Assembly (NCBI RefSeq): GCF_900111565.1 | Contig: NZ_FOIK01000003.1 | Coordinates: forward strand, 488,229-552,228 | Length of the DNA stretch: 64,000 bases | Source: Paenibacillus sp. NFR01 | Lineage (GTDB): Bacteria; Bacillota; Bacilli; Paenibacillales; Paenibacillaceae | Direction: 5' to 3' | Shown here: piece by piece, positions 1-8,475 of the stretch | How the letters are laid out: every line of letters starts with the position of its first letter | Position numbering within the stretch: position 1 is the stretch's first letter | The notes under the pieces: model-generated | Databases searched by the model: none | Seen by the model: only the letters and a program-made list of their open reading frames with translations | What the model was told of the DNA's origin: nothing | Translations under genes and position numbers: made by a program

Positions 1-1
1 G

Positions 2-958
2 ATCACGGCATTCCTGCACAACCCTGAGGTCAAAGAGGCGGTAACGCCGCAGGCCGTGGATAACCGAAGCGAAGCGGTAAGCGGGCTGCGGGCAGGGAAA
101 TACGATTATGCCGTCATCGTGCCGAATGGTTTCGACGCTGAAGTGCAGGGCGGAAGCCAGGCCAAGCTTGAATTTATTTTAGGAAAAAGCGCGGAGCATA
201 ACCGTGTAGCCGGAACCGTATTCGACAATCTGCTGTCGACGCTGAATTACCGGCAGGCTGCGGCCATTGCGCTTGGACCGGAGGTGCTGGCGGCCAGCAC
301 CGCTTCCGTTGAAGAACAGCCGCCCGTGAAGAACGGGCAGCTCAGCGAAGATGGCGGGACCTATTCCGCGTCGCAATTTTACGCCGCCTCGATGCTGCTG
401 ATGTTCCTGCTGTACAGCGGGCTGACGGTCACCCAATCGCTGTTCAGCGAGAAGGAGAACCATACGCTTACCCGGATCAGCTCGATGCCGGTCAAAGGCT
501 CGCATCTGTTTATCGGCAAAATGCTCGGCGTCGGGCTGATTACCGTGGCGCAATGCGCGGCCATCGTGCTCTTGTCCCGTGGGCTGTTCGGCGTCTATTG
601 GGGCAATCGCCCTGGACTGCTGACCGTATTCTGCCTGCTGATGATCATTGCCTCCATGACCTTTTCCATTCTGGTCTGCATGCTTACGAAATCGTTGTCG
701 AGCGCGAATACGATTATCAACACATTCACCGTAGCGATGACCTTCATCAGCGGAGGGATGGCTCCGCTTCCGGATTCCTGGGTCAATTCCGTCGGCGCCT
801 TTACCGTGAACCACTGGGTGCTGCAGGCCATGATCCGCATGATGCTGCACTCCGGGCTGGGGCAGCTGCTCCCCAATCTGCTGATAATGAGTGCGATTTG
901 CCTGGTGCTGTTCAGCGCAGCGATTTTTTCGTACCGGAAGGTGGGTTACCATGGATAA
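2..958 (+). CDS. ABC-2 type exporter permease, LnrM-like (5' partial)
   Basis: The reading frame is open from the first bases of the window, so the true start lies upstream and only the C-terminal 318 or so residues are present. What remains is an extracytoplasmic stretch (about 110 residues) followed by roughly five hydrophobic segments, the layout of ABC-2 permeases with a large outer loop. The motif around LFSEKENHTLTRI is the cytoplasmic coupling region typical of YhgE/YfiM-like permeases. The stop overlaps the next permease start by 8 nt, so the two are translationally coupled half-permeases, as in B. subtilis lnrMN (yfiMN, linearmycin resistance). The ATPase gene is expected just left of the window. 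Substrate is unknown; lipid-like drugs are a family-based guess. Confidence 0.8.
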   Translation: MTAFLHNPEVKEAVTPQAVDNRSEAVSGLRAGKYDYAVIVPNGFDAEVQGGSQAKLEFILGKSAEHNRVAGTVFDNLLSTLNYRQAAAIALGPEVLAASTASVEEQPPVKNGQLSEDGGTYSASQFYAASMLLMFLLYSGLTVTQSLFSEKENHTLTRISSMPVKGSHLFIGKMLGVGLITVAQCAAIVLLSRGLFGVYWGNRPGLLTVFCLLMIIASMTFSILVCMLTKSLSSANTIINTFTVAMTFISGGMAPLPDSWVNSVGAFTVNHWVLQAMIRMMLHSGLGQLLPNLLIMSAICLVLFSAAIFSYRKVGYHG

Positions 959-2108
959 AATATGGACGATAGCCTGGAACATGGTGAAGCGGATGATCGG
1001 CTCCCGCAGAGGGGTGCTGGTATATCTGGTGCTCCCAACCGTCGTCACCGCCGTCATTATCTCGATGACCAGCGGAGTCACCAACTCCAAAGCCACGATT
1101 CTCTATGTTAATCAGGATGAAGGCGCAGGCGGCAAACATCTACTTACCGAGCTCAGCGCAACCGGCGATTATGAGCTGGAGACGGTCGCCGACGAAGCGG
1201 CGCTCAAGAAGAGCATTACCGACCAGAAGGGGGCGGCCGGACTCTATATTCCGGCGAATTACTCGAACGGTCTGCTTGCAGGTGCTCAGCCGCAAATCAG
1301 CGTCTATGAGCTGAAGGTATCCGAGGATTCAGTCCTGCTCAAAATGAAGGCAGCCACTCTCTCGCAGGAAATGCGGCAGGCGGCAGCTATGGCTGCGGCA
1401 GGCGGAGAGGCTGCGGATGCAGGTGCGCGGTTTCAAGCGCTGCTGACCCAGGCGGAAGCCCATAATATCGGAAGCACACGCACCGACTATGACCTGTACC
1501 CTCGCGAGGAGCTGGGCGTCGTAACCGGTATGACGTTGATGTTCCTGATGGGGCTGGTCACCACGACCGTATCGATGATTATGAAGGACCGCAAAGGCCG
1601 GACGATGATGCGGATGTTCAGCGCCCCGGTGCGTGCGTATGAAATCGCCCTCGGCAATTTCCTCGGCAGTTTCTTTGTCGGCATCATCCAGATTGCAGCC
1701 GTGCTCGGCCTCGGCAAAGGCCTGCTGCATTATGATTACGAAGTGCCGCTGTATTTGTACTTCCTTGTCCTCGTGGCCTTTATCCTGGTATCCATGGGCA
1801 TCGCCAGCACGGTGGCCGGCCTGGTCCGTAATCCGAACAACGCGGGCATGCTGAACTCGCTGATTCTTACGCCGACCTGCATGCTCGGCGGCTGCTTCTG
1901 GCCGCTGTCGATTATGCCGGGTTATATGCAAAAGGTTGCCAACTTTGTGCCGCAAAAATGGGCCATTCAAGCGGTGGACATCGCTGCCAGCGGCGGAACC
2001 TGGGCGGAGCTCTGGCGGCCGTTCGCCATCCTGGGCCTGATGGCCGCTGTGCTGCTGGTGATCGGTTCGGCCATTCTCCGGCCGAGCGAAGCCGGAATTA
2101 ACGCCTAA
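951..2108 (+). CDS. ABC-2 type exporter permease, LnrN-like
   Basis: A 385-residue partner of the preceding permease. The start is the ATG at 951, preceded by GGAAGGTGG; it overlaps the upstream stop by 8 nt. One hydrophobic segment lies near the N terminus (about residues 17-40), then an outer domain to about residue 180, then five to six membrane segments, the standard ABC-2 exporter half. The motif KDRKGRTMMRMFSAPV after the second membrane segment parallels the coupling segment of the first permease. Together the two would form a heterodimeric channel driven by an ATPase encoded upstream of the window. By family analogy it exports amphipathic antibiotics or lipids; the substrate cannot be read from sequence. 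A strong terminator follows. Confidence 0.8.
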   Translation: MDKIWTIAWNMVKRMIGSRRGVLVYLVLPTVVTAVIISMTSGVTNSKATILYVNQDEGAGGKHLLTELSATGDYELETVADEAALKKSITDQKGAAGLYIPANYSNGLLAGAQPQISVYELKVSEDSVLLKMKAATLSQEMRQAAAMAAAGGEAADAGARFQALLTQAEAHNIGSTRTDYDLYPREELGVVTGMTLMFLMGLVTTTVSMIMKDRKGRTMMRMFSAPVRAYEIALGNFLGSFFVGIIQIAAVLGLGKGLLHYDYEVPLYLYFLVLVAFILVSMGIASTVAGLVRNPNNAGMLNSLILTPTCMLGGCFWPLSIMPGYMQKVANFVPQKWAIQAVDIAASGGTWAELWRPFAILGLMAAVLLVIGSAILRPSEAGINA

Positions 2109-2185
2109 CGATTTACATTTACAGAGGCGTCCGTCTAAGGGTATAATTTAAGGGAAGCATAAACGAATAAAAAAGACCATTTCGG

Positions 2186-2217
2186 AGGAGCCTGTCACCA
2201 AGGGCTCCTTTTTGTCT
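2186..2217 (+). terminator. Rho-independent terminator after ABC-2 permeases
   Basis: A 7-bp perfect stem (AGGAGCC / GGCTCCT) with a 10-nt loop is followed by a T-rich tract. It ends the permease operon before the antiporter gene. Confidence 0.75.
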
Positions 2218-2280
2218 TTTTTCGGCATAAAGAGGTACCTGGTGCGGCCTTTCGGCAATGAACAGGAGTGAAGTGACATC

Positions 2281-3411
2281 ATGGAATTTATTCTTTATCT
2301 CGTTCTGATCCTGCTGTTTACGAAGCTGGCCGGCGATCTGGCGGTACGGTTGGGACAGCCGGCAGTGCTCGGCAAGCTGATCGTCGGGGTCCTGCTGGGA
2401 CCTGCCGTGCTCGGCTGGGTGCACAACAGCGATTTCATTCATGACATGTCGGAGATCGGCGTGCTGCTGCTCATGTTTATCGCCGGACTGGAGACAGATC
2501 TGGAGCAGCTGAAGAAAAACTGGAAAGCGGCTTTCGCGGTTGCCGTCGGCGGCATTGTGCTTCCTTTTGCAGGCGGTTACGCAGTAGGGGAGCTTTTCGG
2601 TTTTACGAATCTGGAGTCTTTGTTTCTGGGGGTCATCCTCAGCGCAACCTCTGTCAGCATTTCCGTACAGGTGCTTAAGGATATGAACCGGCTCAACACG
2701 CCGGAAGGCTCTACCATCCTGGGAGCGGCTGTAGTGGACGATATTATCGTCGTGCTGCTGCTCGCGGTGCTGATGAGCTTTTCCGGATCGGGGGAAGAAG
2801 TTTCGCTGGGGCTCCTGGTCGGCAAAAAGATGTTGTTCCTCGTGATTGCCATTCTTGCCGGCATCTTCGCCGTACCGCGAATTATGAAATGGCTTGCGCC
2901 GCTTCGGGTTACGGAAGCTGTGATAACGGCTGCGCTGGTGATCTGCTTTGCGTATGCCTACTTTGCTGAGGCCATGGGGATGGCCGGGATTATCGGCGCC
3001 TTCGCCGCGGGGCTGGCCATTGCGCAGACCTCATTCAAGACCACAGTTGAGGTGAAGCTGGAACCGATCGCGTATTCCCTGTTCGTGCCCATCTTTTTCG
3101 TCAGCATCGGCCTGAACGTAACCTTCGAGGGGTTGGGCGGCCAACTTGGTTTTGCCGTAATACTGACGCTTGTGGCGGTACTCGCCAAATGGGGCGGTGC
3201 CTGGATCGGAGCCAGACTGACGGGCTTCGGCAGCCGTTCCGCATCCGCCATCGGCATCGGCATGATATCGCGGGGCGAAGTCGCGCTGATTATCGCGGCT
3301 TCCGGGTTAGCCGAGAATTTGCTCGCCCCGGCGTATTTTACATCGGTCATCCTTGTGGTTATCGTTACGACCTTGCTGACCCCGCCGCTGCTTAAAGTGG
3401 TTTTCCGTTAA
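2281..3411 (+). CDS. CPA2-family cation/proton antiporter (Kef/NapA-like)
   Basis: A 376-residue protein made almost entirely of 11-12 hydrophobic segments, with the glycine-rich helices typical of monovalent cation:proton antiporter-2 (PF00999). The N-terminal LGQPAVLGKLIVGVLLGP and the acidic VVDDIIVV motif in the middle match the ion-binding region of this family. It lacks the C-terminal TrkA-N/RCK nucleotide-binding domains of full KefB/KefC, so it is a short GerN/NapA-like form that would exchange Na+ or K+ for H+ across the cytoplasmic membrane. The start is supported by AGGAGTGAAGTG just upstream. It appears monocistronic, between two terminators. Ion specificity is not decidable from sequence. 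Confidence 0.85.
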   Translation: MEFILYLVLILLFTKLAGDLAVRLGQPAVLGKLIVGVLLGPAVLGWVHNSDFIHDMSEIGVLLLMFIAGLETDLEQLKKNWKAAFAVAVGGIVLPFAGGYAVGELFGFTNLESLFLGVILSATSVSISVQVLKDMNRLNTPEGSTILGAAVVDDIIVVLLLAVLMSFSGSGEEVSLGLLVGKKMLFLVIAILAGIFAVPRIMKWLAPLRVTEAVITAALVICFAYAYFAEAMGMAGIIGAFAAGLAIAQTSFKTTVEVKLEPIAYSLFVPIFFVSIGLNVTFEGLGGQLGFAVILTLVAVLAKWGGAWIGARLTGFGSRSASAIGIGMISRGEVALIIAASGLAENLLAPAYFTSVILVVIVTTLLTPPLLKVVFR

Positions 3412-3428
3412 AATTGAGTTATTGCCTA

Positions 3429-3458
3429 AGCCTTTCCCGCCTCGGGAGAGGCTTTTTT
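3429..3458 (+). terminator. Rho-independent terminator after CPA2 antiporter
   Basis: An 11-bp stem (AGCCTTTCCCG / CGGGAGAGGCT, one G-T wobble) with a 3-nt loop is followed by a run of six T. Confidence 0.8.
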
Positions 3459-3569
3459 CTGTATAACCGTCCTCACTCTGCCTGGAGGAGGATAAAAATC
3501 CCCGTCTTAAGTCGTAGATGTAAACCCGCCGCCGGGCGGTTTTAGGAGCTTCCAAAAAATCCTAAACTA

Positions 3570-3639
3570 AATCCGTATTCAAAGTGCGTACATATGGAGG
3601 CCAGACACCTAGAGAAAGGTATACCATACAATACGGATT
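3570..3639. repeat. Inverted repeat in leader of RND pump gene
   Basis: AATCCGTATT at 3570-3579 and AATACGGATT at 3630-3639 are perfect 10-bp inverted copies 50 nt apart, directly upstream of the efflux pump start at 3656. An 8-bp palindrome GGTATACC lies between them at 3618-3625. Paired operator half-sites or a leader RNA stem are both possible; no adjacent regulator gene is present. Confidence 0.4.
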
Positions 3640-3655
3640 GGAGAGGGGTTAAAAA

Positions 3656-6600
3656 ATGGAGAGGTTTACGAAGTGGGCGTTCGGCAACAAAGGAGCGGTG
3701 GGACTGCTCGTTGTGCTGGCGCTGGTTGTCGGGTTGTTGAGTTATAGGTCGCTTCCCATGGAGTTTATGCCGGAGGCGGATAACCCGCAAGTCACGGTAA
3801 CGGTGATCGGACCGGGGCAGGATGCCCATTCCATGGAGACGAATGTAGTGAAGCCGATTGAAGAAGCGACGGCGCTGGTGAAGGGAAGTACCGAGCAGAT
3901 GTCGACTTCGGGCAACGGATACGGCTCGGTGGATATTTATTTTGACGGCAAGACGGACATGAAGGCGGCCACCCAGGAGATTGAAAAAGCCGTTGGCGCC
4001 CTGCAATTCCCCGAGGGGGTTATGAAGCCATTCGTGGTCCAGCTGAACACGTCGATGATTCCGGTCTCGCAGCTGACGCTGGGCTTTGACGGCGGGTTGA
4101 CCAAAGATAACCTGGACGTGGCGGAGAAGACGATTCTTCCGGCGCTGCAAAAGATCGAAGGGGTCGCAAACGTAGCGCTCTACGGGCGGACCTCGCCGCA
4201 GGTCAACGTGAAGCTGGATACCGCCGCGATGGCGGCCAAGGGAGTGACCGCTGCCCAGGTGATGGGACTTCTGCAAGGCCGCAGCGTCTCGGCTTCCATC
4301 GGGGAGCAGACGATCGGCGGTCAAGCGGGCAACATCAGCGTGGTCTCCTCGATTGATAGTCTGGATACGCTGAAGTCCCTGCCGGTCGCTCCCGGCGTGA
4401 AGCTGGCAGACATCGCAGCCGTAGAAACGAAACAGGATCAGGAGAGCGTCAGCCGCTCGAACGGGCAGGATGTGCTGTTCGCGGTCGTGACCAAAGAGGC
4501 GAATGCCAATGCCGTCGATGTCGGCGATAAGGTGAAGGATGCCGCGGAGGAATTGACGAAGACGGTCAAAGGCGCCCATCTGGATGTTCTGATCAGCACC
4601 TCGGACATGGTCGTAGACTCCGTAAACAGCATGATGCGCGAAGTGCTGCTCGGCGCGCTATTCGCGACGGTCGTCATCCTGCTCTTCCTGCGCAATTTCC
4701 GGGCGACGCTGATAACGGCGATCTCGATTCCGCTGTCGCTGGCGGTGACGCTGTACCTGCTCAAGATTTCCGGCATTACACTGAATATCGTAACGCTCGG
4801 CGGCGTCGCCGTTGCCGTCGGCCGGCTGGTGGACGACAGCATCGTCGTCATCGAGAACATCTACCGCAGGCTGCAAAAGGAGCCATTCTCCCGCGATATG
4901 ATTATCGGCGCGACCAAGGAAGTCGCGCAGGCCATTACGTCTTCGACGATTGCCACCGTGGCCGTTTTCCTGCCGATGGGCCTCCTGCGCGGCGGACTGC
5001 AGGCGTTCCTGCTCCCGTTTGCCTTGACGGTTACGTACTCGCTGCTGACCTCGCTGATCGTGGCGCTGACCGTCGTGCCGCTGCTGAGCTCCTGGCTGCT
5101 GCGCGGAACAAGCATGAAGGAGCACAAGCCGCTGCAGGGCTTCAGCCGTTTCCTGGAATGGAATCTGCGCCGCAAATGGATTCCGCTCTTGCTTAGCTTG
5201 CTGCTGCTCGTCGGTTCGGTAGGCGCTTATGTCATGATGCCGAAGGGCGCCCTGGATGCTTCGAACGCGACGATGGCGACCGTACAGCTCAAATACCCGA
5301 ACAATGTGCCGGTCAGCGATGTGCTGGACAACGGCAAAAAGCTGGAGCAGGAGCTCATGAAGCAGCCGCAGGCCAAGACGGTCGTGATGCAGTCCGGCAA
5401 CAGCGCCGATTCGGCGCAATGGGGCAGCGTCAGCTCGCTGACCCAGGTCGACTACACGATTCTGCTGCAAGAAGGCGCAGATGCGGAAGTGTTCCTGGAC
5501 CATGTCCGCAGCCTGCAAAGCGAATATAGCGGGGCGACGCTGACGGCCAGAGAGGCCAGCATGATGCTCTCGTCCGGCGGCTCCCCGACGGAATACATCG
5601 ACATCGTCGGCGACGATCTGACGGCTTTGAAGACCCTTGCGGCGCAAGCAGCAGATAAAGTCAAAGCGGTGGAAGGCGTGCAAAAGGTAAGCACCAATAT
5701 GGAGGATACGAAGCCGGTATACTCCTTCAAGGTTAACCCGGCCGAAGCGAATGCCCAGGAAATCTCCATGCAGCTGAGCGCGCTCCTGAACCCGGTGCCG
5801 ATTGGACAAATGCAGCTGGACGGTTCCCCGGCAGCGGTGGTGCTGGCGCCGGCGGCGCAGCCTGCAACGCAGGAGGATCTGAACAATCTGCCGATTATGA
5901 CGGCGGCCGGACCAAAGCCGCTGTCGCAGCTGGCGACGCTGGAAGTGCGCGACGAACCGGCGATGCTGTACCATAAGGACGGCAAACCTTACGTTCGCAT
6001 CACCGCCGAGATGGATCCGAAGAAGGTATCGGAGATCGGAACGGATATCCGCACCGCCATGGACGACATCAAGCTGCCGGACGGCGTAACGCTGTATACC
6101 GGCGGGGCCTCCGTGGATCAGGCCGGCGACTTTGGCGATCTGGGCATGACGGCGCTGATCTCCATCGCCCTCGTCTACCTGATTATGGTTCTGACATTCA
6201 AGACGCTGCGCGCACCGCTGGCGATCATGTTCTCCCTGCCGCTTGCAGCGATCGGCGCGGTTGTCGCGCTCCTGATCTCCGGCGTGACCCCGGACTTCAC
6301 CGCCATGTTCGGCGCGCTGATGCTGATCGGCATCGTCGTTACGAACGCGGTCGTGCTGATCGACCGGATCAAGCAAAACGAAACCCATCTGCCGATCCGC
6401 GAAGCGATTATCGAGGCGGCCGGCACGCGGATGCGGCCGATCCTGATGACCGCGATCGCTACCATCTGCGCGATGATTCCGCTGCTCATCGGCCACTCCG
6501 AGACAGGCAGCATCGTCTCGCAGAGCCTGGCAATCGTCGTGGTCGGCGGACTCGCCGCCGCAACGGTGCTGACGCTGATCATCGTGCCGGCCATCTATGA

Positions 6601-6670
6601 GCTGCTGTATTTCCGCAAATCGGCGAAGCAGCGGCGCAAGGCGGCACCGGCAGCGACGGAAGCGGCTTAA
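3656..6670 (+). CDS. RND-superfamily efflux pump (AcrB/SwrC-like)
   Basis: A 1004-residue pump with two-fold RND architecture: a single N-terminal membrane helix (about 12-30), a large outer porter domain, six helices (about 325-540), a second outer domain, and five to six further helices near the C terminus. The paired aspartates of the proton relay are in GRLVDDSIVV (Asp393, Asp394), and SLPMEFMPEAD is the classical post-TM1 motif. In Gram-positives this family is represented by SwrC/YerP of B. subtilis, involved in surfactin self-resistance and solvent or drug efflux. No membrane-fusion protein gene is next to it. The ATG is preceded by GGAGAGGGG about 10 nt upstream. It appears monocistronic. 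Substrate unknown. Confidence 0.9.
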   Translation: MERFTKWAFGNKGAVGLLVVLALVVGLLSYRSLPMEFMPEADNPQVTVTVIGPGQDAHSMETNVVKPIEEATALVKGSTEQMSTSGNGYGSVDIYFDGKTDMKAATQEIEKAVGALQFPEGVMKPFVVQLNTSMIPVSQLTLGFDGGLTKDNLDVAEKTILPALQKIEGVANVALYGRTSPQVNVKLDTAAMAAKGVTAAQVMGLLQGRSVSASIGEQTIGGQAGNISVVSSIDSLDTLKSLPVAPGVKLADIAAVETKQDQESVSRSNGQDVLFAVVTKEANANAVDVGDKVKDAAEELTKTVKGAHLDVLISTSDMVVDSVNSMMREVLLGALFATVVILLFLRNFRATLITAISIPLSLAVTLYLLKISGITLNIVTLGGVAVAVGRLVDDSIVVIENIYRRLQKEPFSRDMIIGATKEVAQAITSSTIATVAVFLPMGLLRGGLQAFLLPFALTVTYSLLTSLIVALTVVPLLSSWLLRGTSMKEHKPLQGFSRFLEWNLRRKWIPLLLSLLLLVGSVGAYVMMPKGALDASNATMATVQLKYPNNVPVSDVLDNGKKLEQELMKQPQAKTVVMQSGNSADSAQWGSVSSLTQVDYTILLQEGADAEVFLDHVRSLQSEYSGATLTAREASMMLSSGGSPTEYIDIVGDDLTALKTLAAQAADKVKAVEGVQKVSTNMEDTKPVYSFKVNPAEANAQEISMQLSALLNPVPIGQMQLDGSPAAVVLAPAAQPATQEDLNNLPIMTAAGPKPLSQLATLEVRDEPAMLYHKDGKPYVRITAEMDPKKVSEIGTDIRTAMDDIKLPDGVTLYTGGASVDQAGDFGDLGMTALISIALVYLIMVLTFKTLRAPLAIMFSLPLAAIGAVVALLISGVTPDFTAMFGALMLIGIVVTNAVVLIDRIKQNETHLPIREAIIEAAGTRMRPILMTAIATICAMIPLLIGHSETGSIVSQSLAIVVVGGLAAATVLTLIIVPAIYELLYFRKSAKQRRKAAPAATEAA

Positions 6671-6702
6671 GCCTCCGGCGCAGCAGGCTAATTCTTTTAA
6701 AC

Positions 6703-6748
6703 AAAGCAGCGGCCCGACGTCCAATGGACGTTCGGGCCGCTGCTTTTT
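6703..6748. terminator. Bidirectional terminator between RND pump and ABC exporter
   Basis: A very stable stem pairing AGCAGCGGCCCGA with TCGGGCCGCTGCT, with an inner ACGTCC/GGACGT extension, is flanked by A-rich and T-rich tracts. It serves the pump on the plus strand and the convergent permease gene on the minus strand. Confidence 0.85.
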
Positions 6749-6767
6749 GTGATCATGATCGAATGAG

Positions 6768-7565
6768 TCAGTTCCCTGCACTCTCATATTTGCTTAATCC
6801 GTAGCGGAACAGGCCGTATGCGCAGAACGCGCTGGCTACGGCCACGACCGGGGCTAGCATCCACCAGCCGGACCAGCCGCTTTTTCCGAAAATATAGGTC
6901 GCCGGATAGAAGCTGATAAACGCATAGGGCAGAACCGTGGAGACCAGCACACGCACCGCCTGCGGAAACAGCGTCAACGGGTATTTGGCCAGATCGGCCA
7001 GATTATGTACCATCAGCGGAAAAGCATTGCCGGAGGCGCGGATCCAGAATGACGCGGAATTGCCAGCGAGATTAATCGACACGCGGATAATGACGGCCGT
7101 AATGAGCAGCAGGAGTGTGATCAGCACCTTGCCGATGGTCCACTGCACATGGCTGTGCAGCAGCGATTGCCATACCATGACGAAGCCGAGCAGCAGATTG
7201 CCCAGCCCGTTGATGCCGATGCCCGTACAGAACACCTGCAGAACGACCGGAACCGGACGCAGCAGATACCGGTCGAGCTCACCCATGTTAACCAGCCTGG
7301 CGAGCCGCCAGGTGCCCTCGAAGAACATCGAGCCGAATCCTTCGGTCAGAAAAATCATCGCATACATAAACGTGACTTCCCAGAACTGCCAGCCGTTGAT
7401 GTCGGGAATGCGGTCATAGATCACCCACAAAAAGACAAATCCGAGCACCTGCGTCAGCGCCGCCGAGCACATCAGAATGTAGAAGTCTTTATTGTATTCA
7501 AGGATGGCCTTAAGCTGCTGAACGAACAGTCTGCGGTACAAATAGAACATACGCGATAACGTCAC
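6768..7565 (-). CDS. ABC-2 family exporter permease (COG3694-like)
   Basis: A 265-residue protein with six predicted hydrophobic segments and no large soluble domain, resembling the PF06182 (ABC2_membrane_6) permeases. The motif GELDRYLLRPVPVVLQ is characteristic of this permease pair. It is the last gene of a three-gene minus-strand exporter (ATPase at 9514, first permease at 8475). A 103-nt gap separates it from the permease upstream and no terminator was seen in that gap. The start is GTG at 7565 with AAAGGGGGAAG about 6-8 nt before it. Function of this exporter family is not established; the substrate is unknown. Confidence 0.85.
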   Translation of the reverse strand: MTLSRMFYLYRRLFVQQLKAILEYNKDFYILMCSAALTQVLGFVFLWVIYDRIPDINGWQFWEVTFMYAMIFLTEGFGSMFFEGTWRLARLVNMGELDRYLLRPVPVVLQVFCTGIGINGLGNLLLGFVMVWQSLLHSHVQWTIGKVLITLLLLITAVIIRVSINLAGNSASFWIRASGNAFPLMVHNLADLAKYPLTLFPQAVRVLVSTVLPYAFISFYPATYIFGKSGWSGWWMLAPVVAVASAFCAYGLFRYGLSKYESAGN

Positions 7566-7668
7566 TGTTGCTTCCCCCTTTCTTACACTATAAAAATGAA
7601 TTCGTTTTCGGGCTCCACGAATAGTGCCTGATTACACTGTAAAGCGACGCCCCACTTTGTAAGGGTGT

Positions 7669-8475
7669 TTAACCCCCATGGATGGTCACCTGCCGCACGG
7701 CCCAATTCCACATCGCTTTACCAGCCAGCCACAGTGCGGCGCCCCAGAAGCATTGAATCCCGATCAGCTTGAGGCTCTCCAGCGTTCCGGCCTGCTCCAG
7801 GAAGATCCGGGTCGGCGTATAAATGATGCTTTGAAAAGGAAGCAGCAGCGCGATTCGCTCCAGCCAGCCCGGAAAAAACACCAGCGGCACGAGCGCGCCG
7901 GACAGCAGGTTGGTCACCGCGATCCGCGCCCAGACGATGCCCAGCGAGCCGGTCGACCAGAAGCAGCACAGCGCCGCCAGATAGACGATGCCGAATTTGA
8001 CCATAATCGCCGCCAGCAGGCTAAGGACAAAAAGAAAATAGGTTAAACCGGAGTGCGGAAATGCGATGCCGGAGACGAAGCAGGTGAATACGCCAACGAG
8101 GATGACGCCCATTCCGCCTTCCAGCAGGCTGGTGCCCAGCGTCTCCGAGAACCGCGCCGTCTGAAAATCGAGCGGCTTCAGGAGATCCATCGCCACGCTG
8201 CCGTCGAGGATTTTGGAGGAAATCGAAGTCTCGGAATACCAGGACAGCACGGAGTTGGCCAGAAAGGTCACGAACAGATACGTTTTCATCTGATCCCAGG
8301 TGTAGCCGCCCAGCGATTCCCGGCCGTGGTAAATCCCCGCCCACAGGAAATAGATCGCCAGCAGATTGATCACGCTCGCCATAAAATTGATGACATAGGA
8401 AAAACGGTACGCCAGTACGTTCTGCAGCGAACGGCTGGCGATGCTGCGGTATTTGCTAAGCTCAGTGAACGGCAT
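7669..8475 (-). CDS. ABC-2 family exporter permease (COG4587-like)
   Basis: A 268-residue permease with six hydrophobic segments, homologous in layout to the next gene; together they would form a heterodimeric channel. The cytoplasmic segment ISSKILDGSVAMDLLKPLDFQ corresponds to the G-x-L/D-x-x-LLKP coupling motif seen in its partner (GELDRYLLRP). The ATG at 8475 lies inside the end of the ATPase gene (14-nt overlap), which implies translational coupling, and GAGGTG precedes it. The adjacent ATPase is of the COG4586 type that usually travels with this pair. Substrate is unknown. Confidence 0.85.
   Translation of the reverse strand: MPFTELSKYRSIASRSLQNVLAYRFSYVINFMASVINLLAIYFLWAGIYHGRESLGGYTWDQMKTYLFVTFLANSVLSWYSETSISSKILDGSVAMDLLKPLDFQTARFSETLGTSLLEGGMGVILVGVFTCFVSGIAFPHSGLTYFLFVLSLLAAIMVKFGIVYLAALCCFWSTGSLGIVWARIAVTNLLSGALVPLVFFPGWLERIALLLPFQSIIYTPTRIFLEQAGTLESLKLIGIQCFWGAALWLAGKAMWNWAVRQVTIHGG

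Noticed and set aside
3525..3539. CCCGCC/GGGCGG hairpin as a second terminator
   Set aside because: A 3-nt loop followed by only four T, and the antiporter already has a strong terminator 70 nt earlier.
4658..6787. Long open frame antisense to the RND pump (over 700 codons)
   Set aside because: It mirrors a well-conserved pump gene, has a repetitive His/Arg/Gln/Asp-rich composition, no membrane or domain pattern and no good ribosome binding site. It is a by-product of G+C-rich codon usage.
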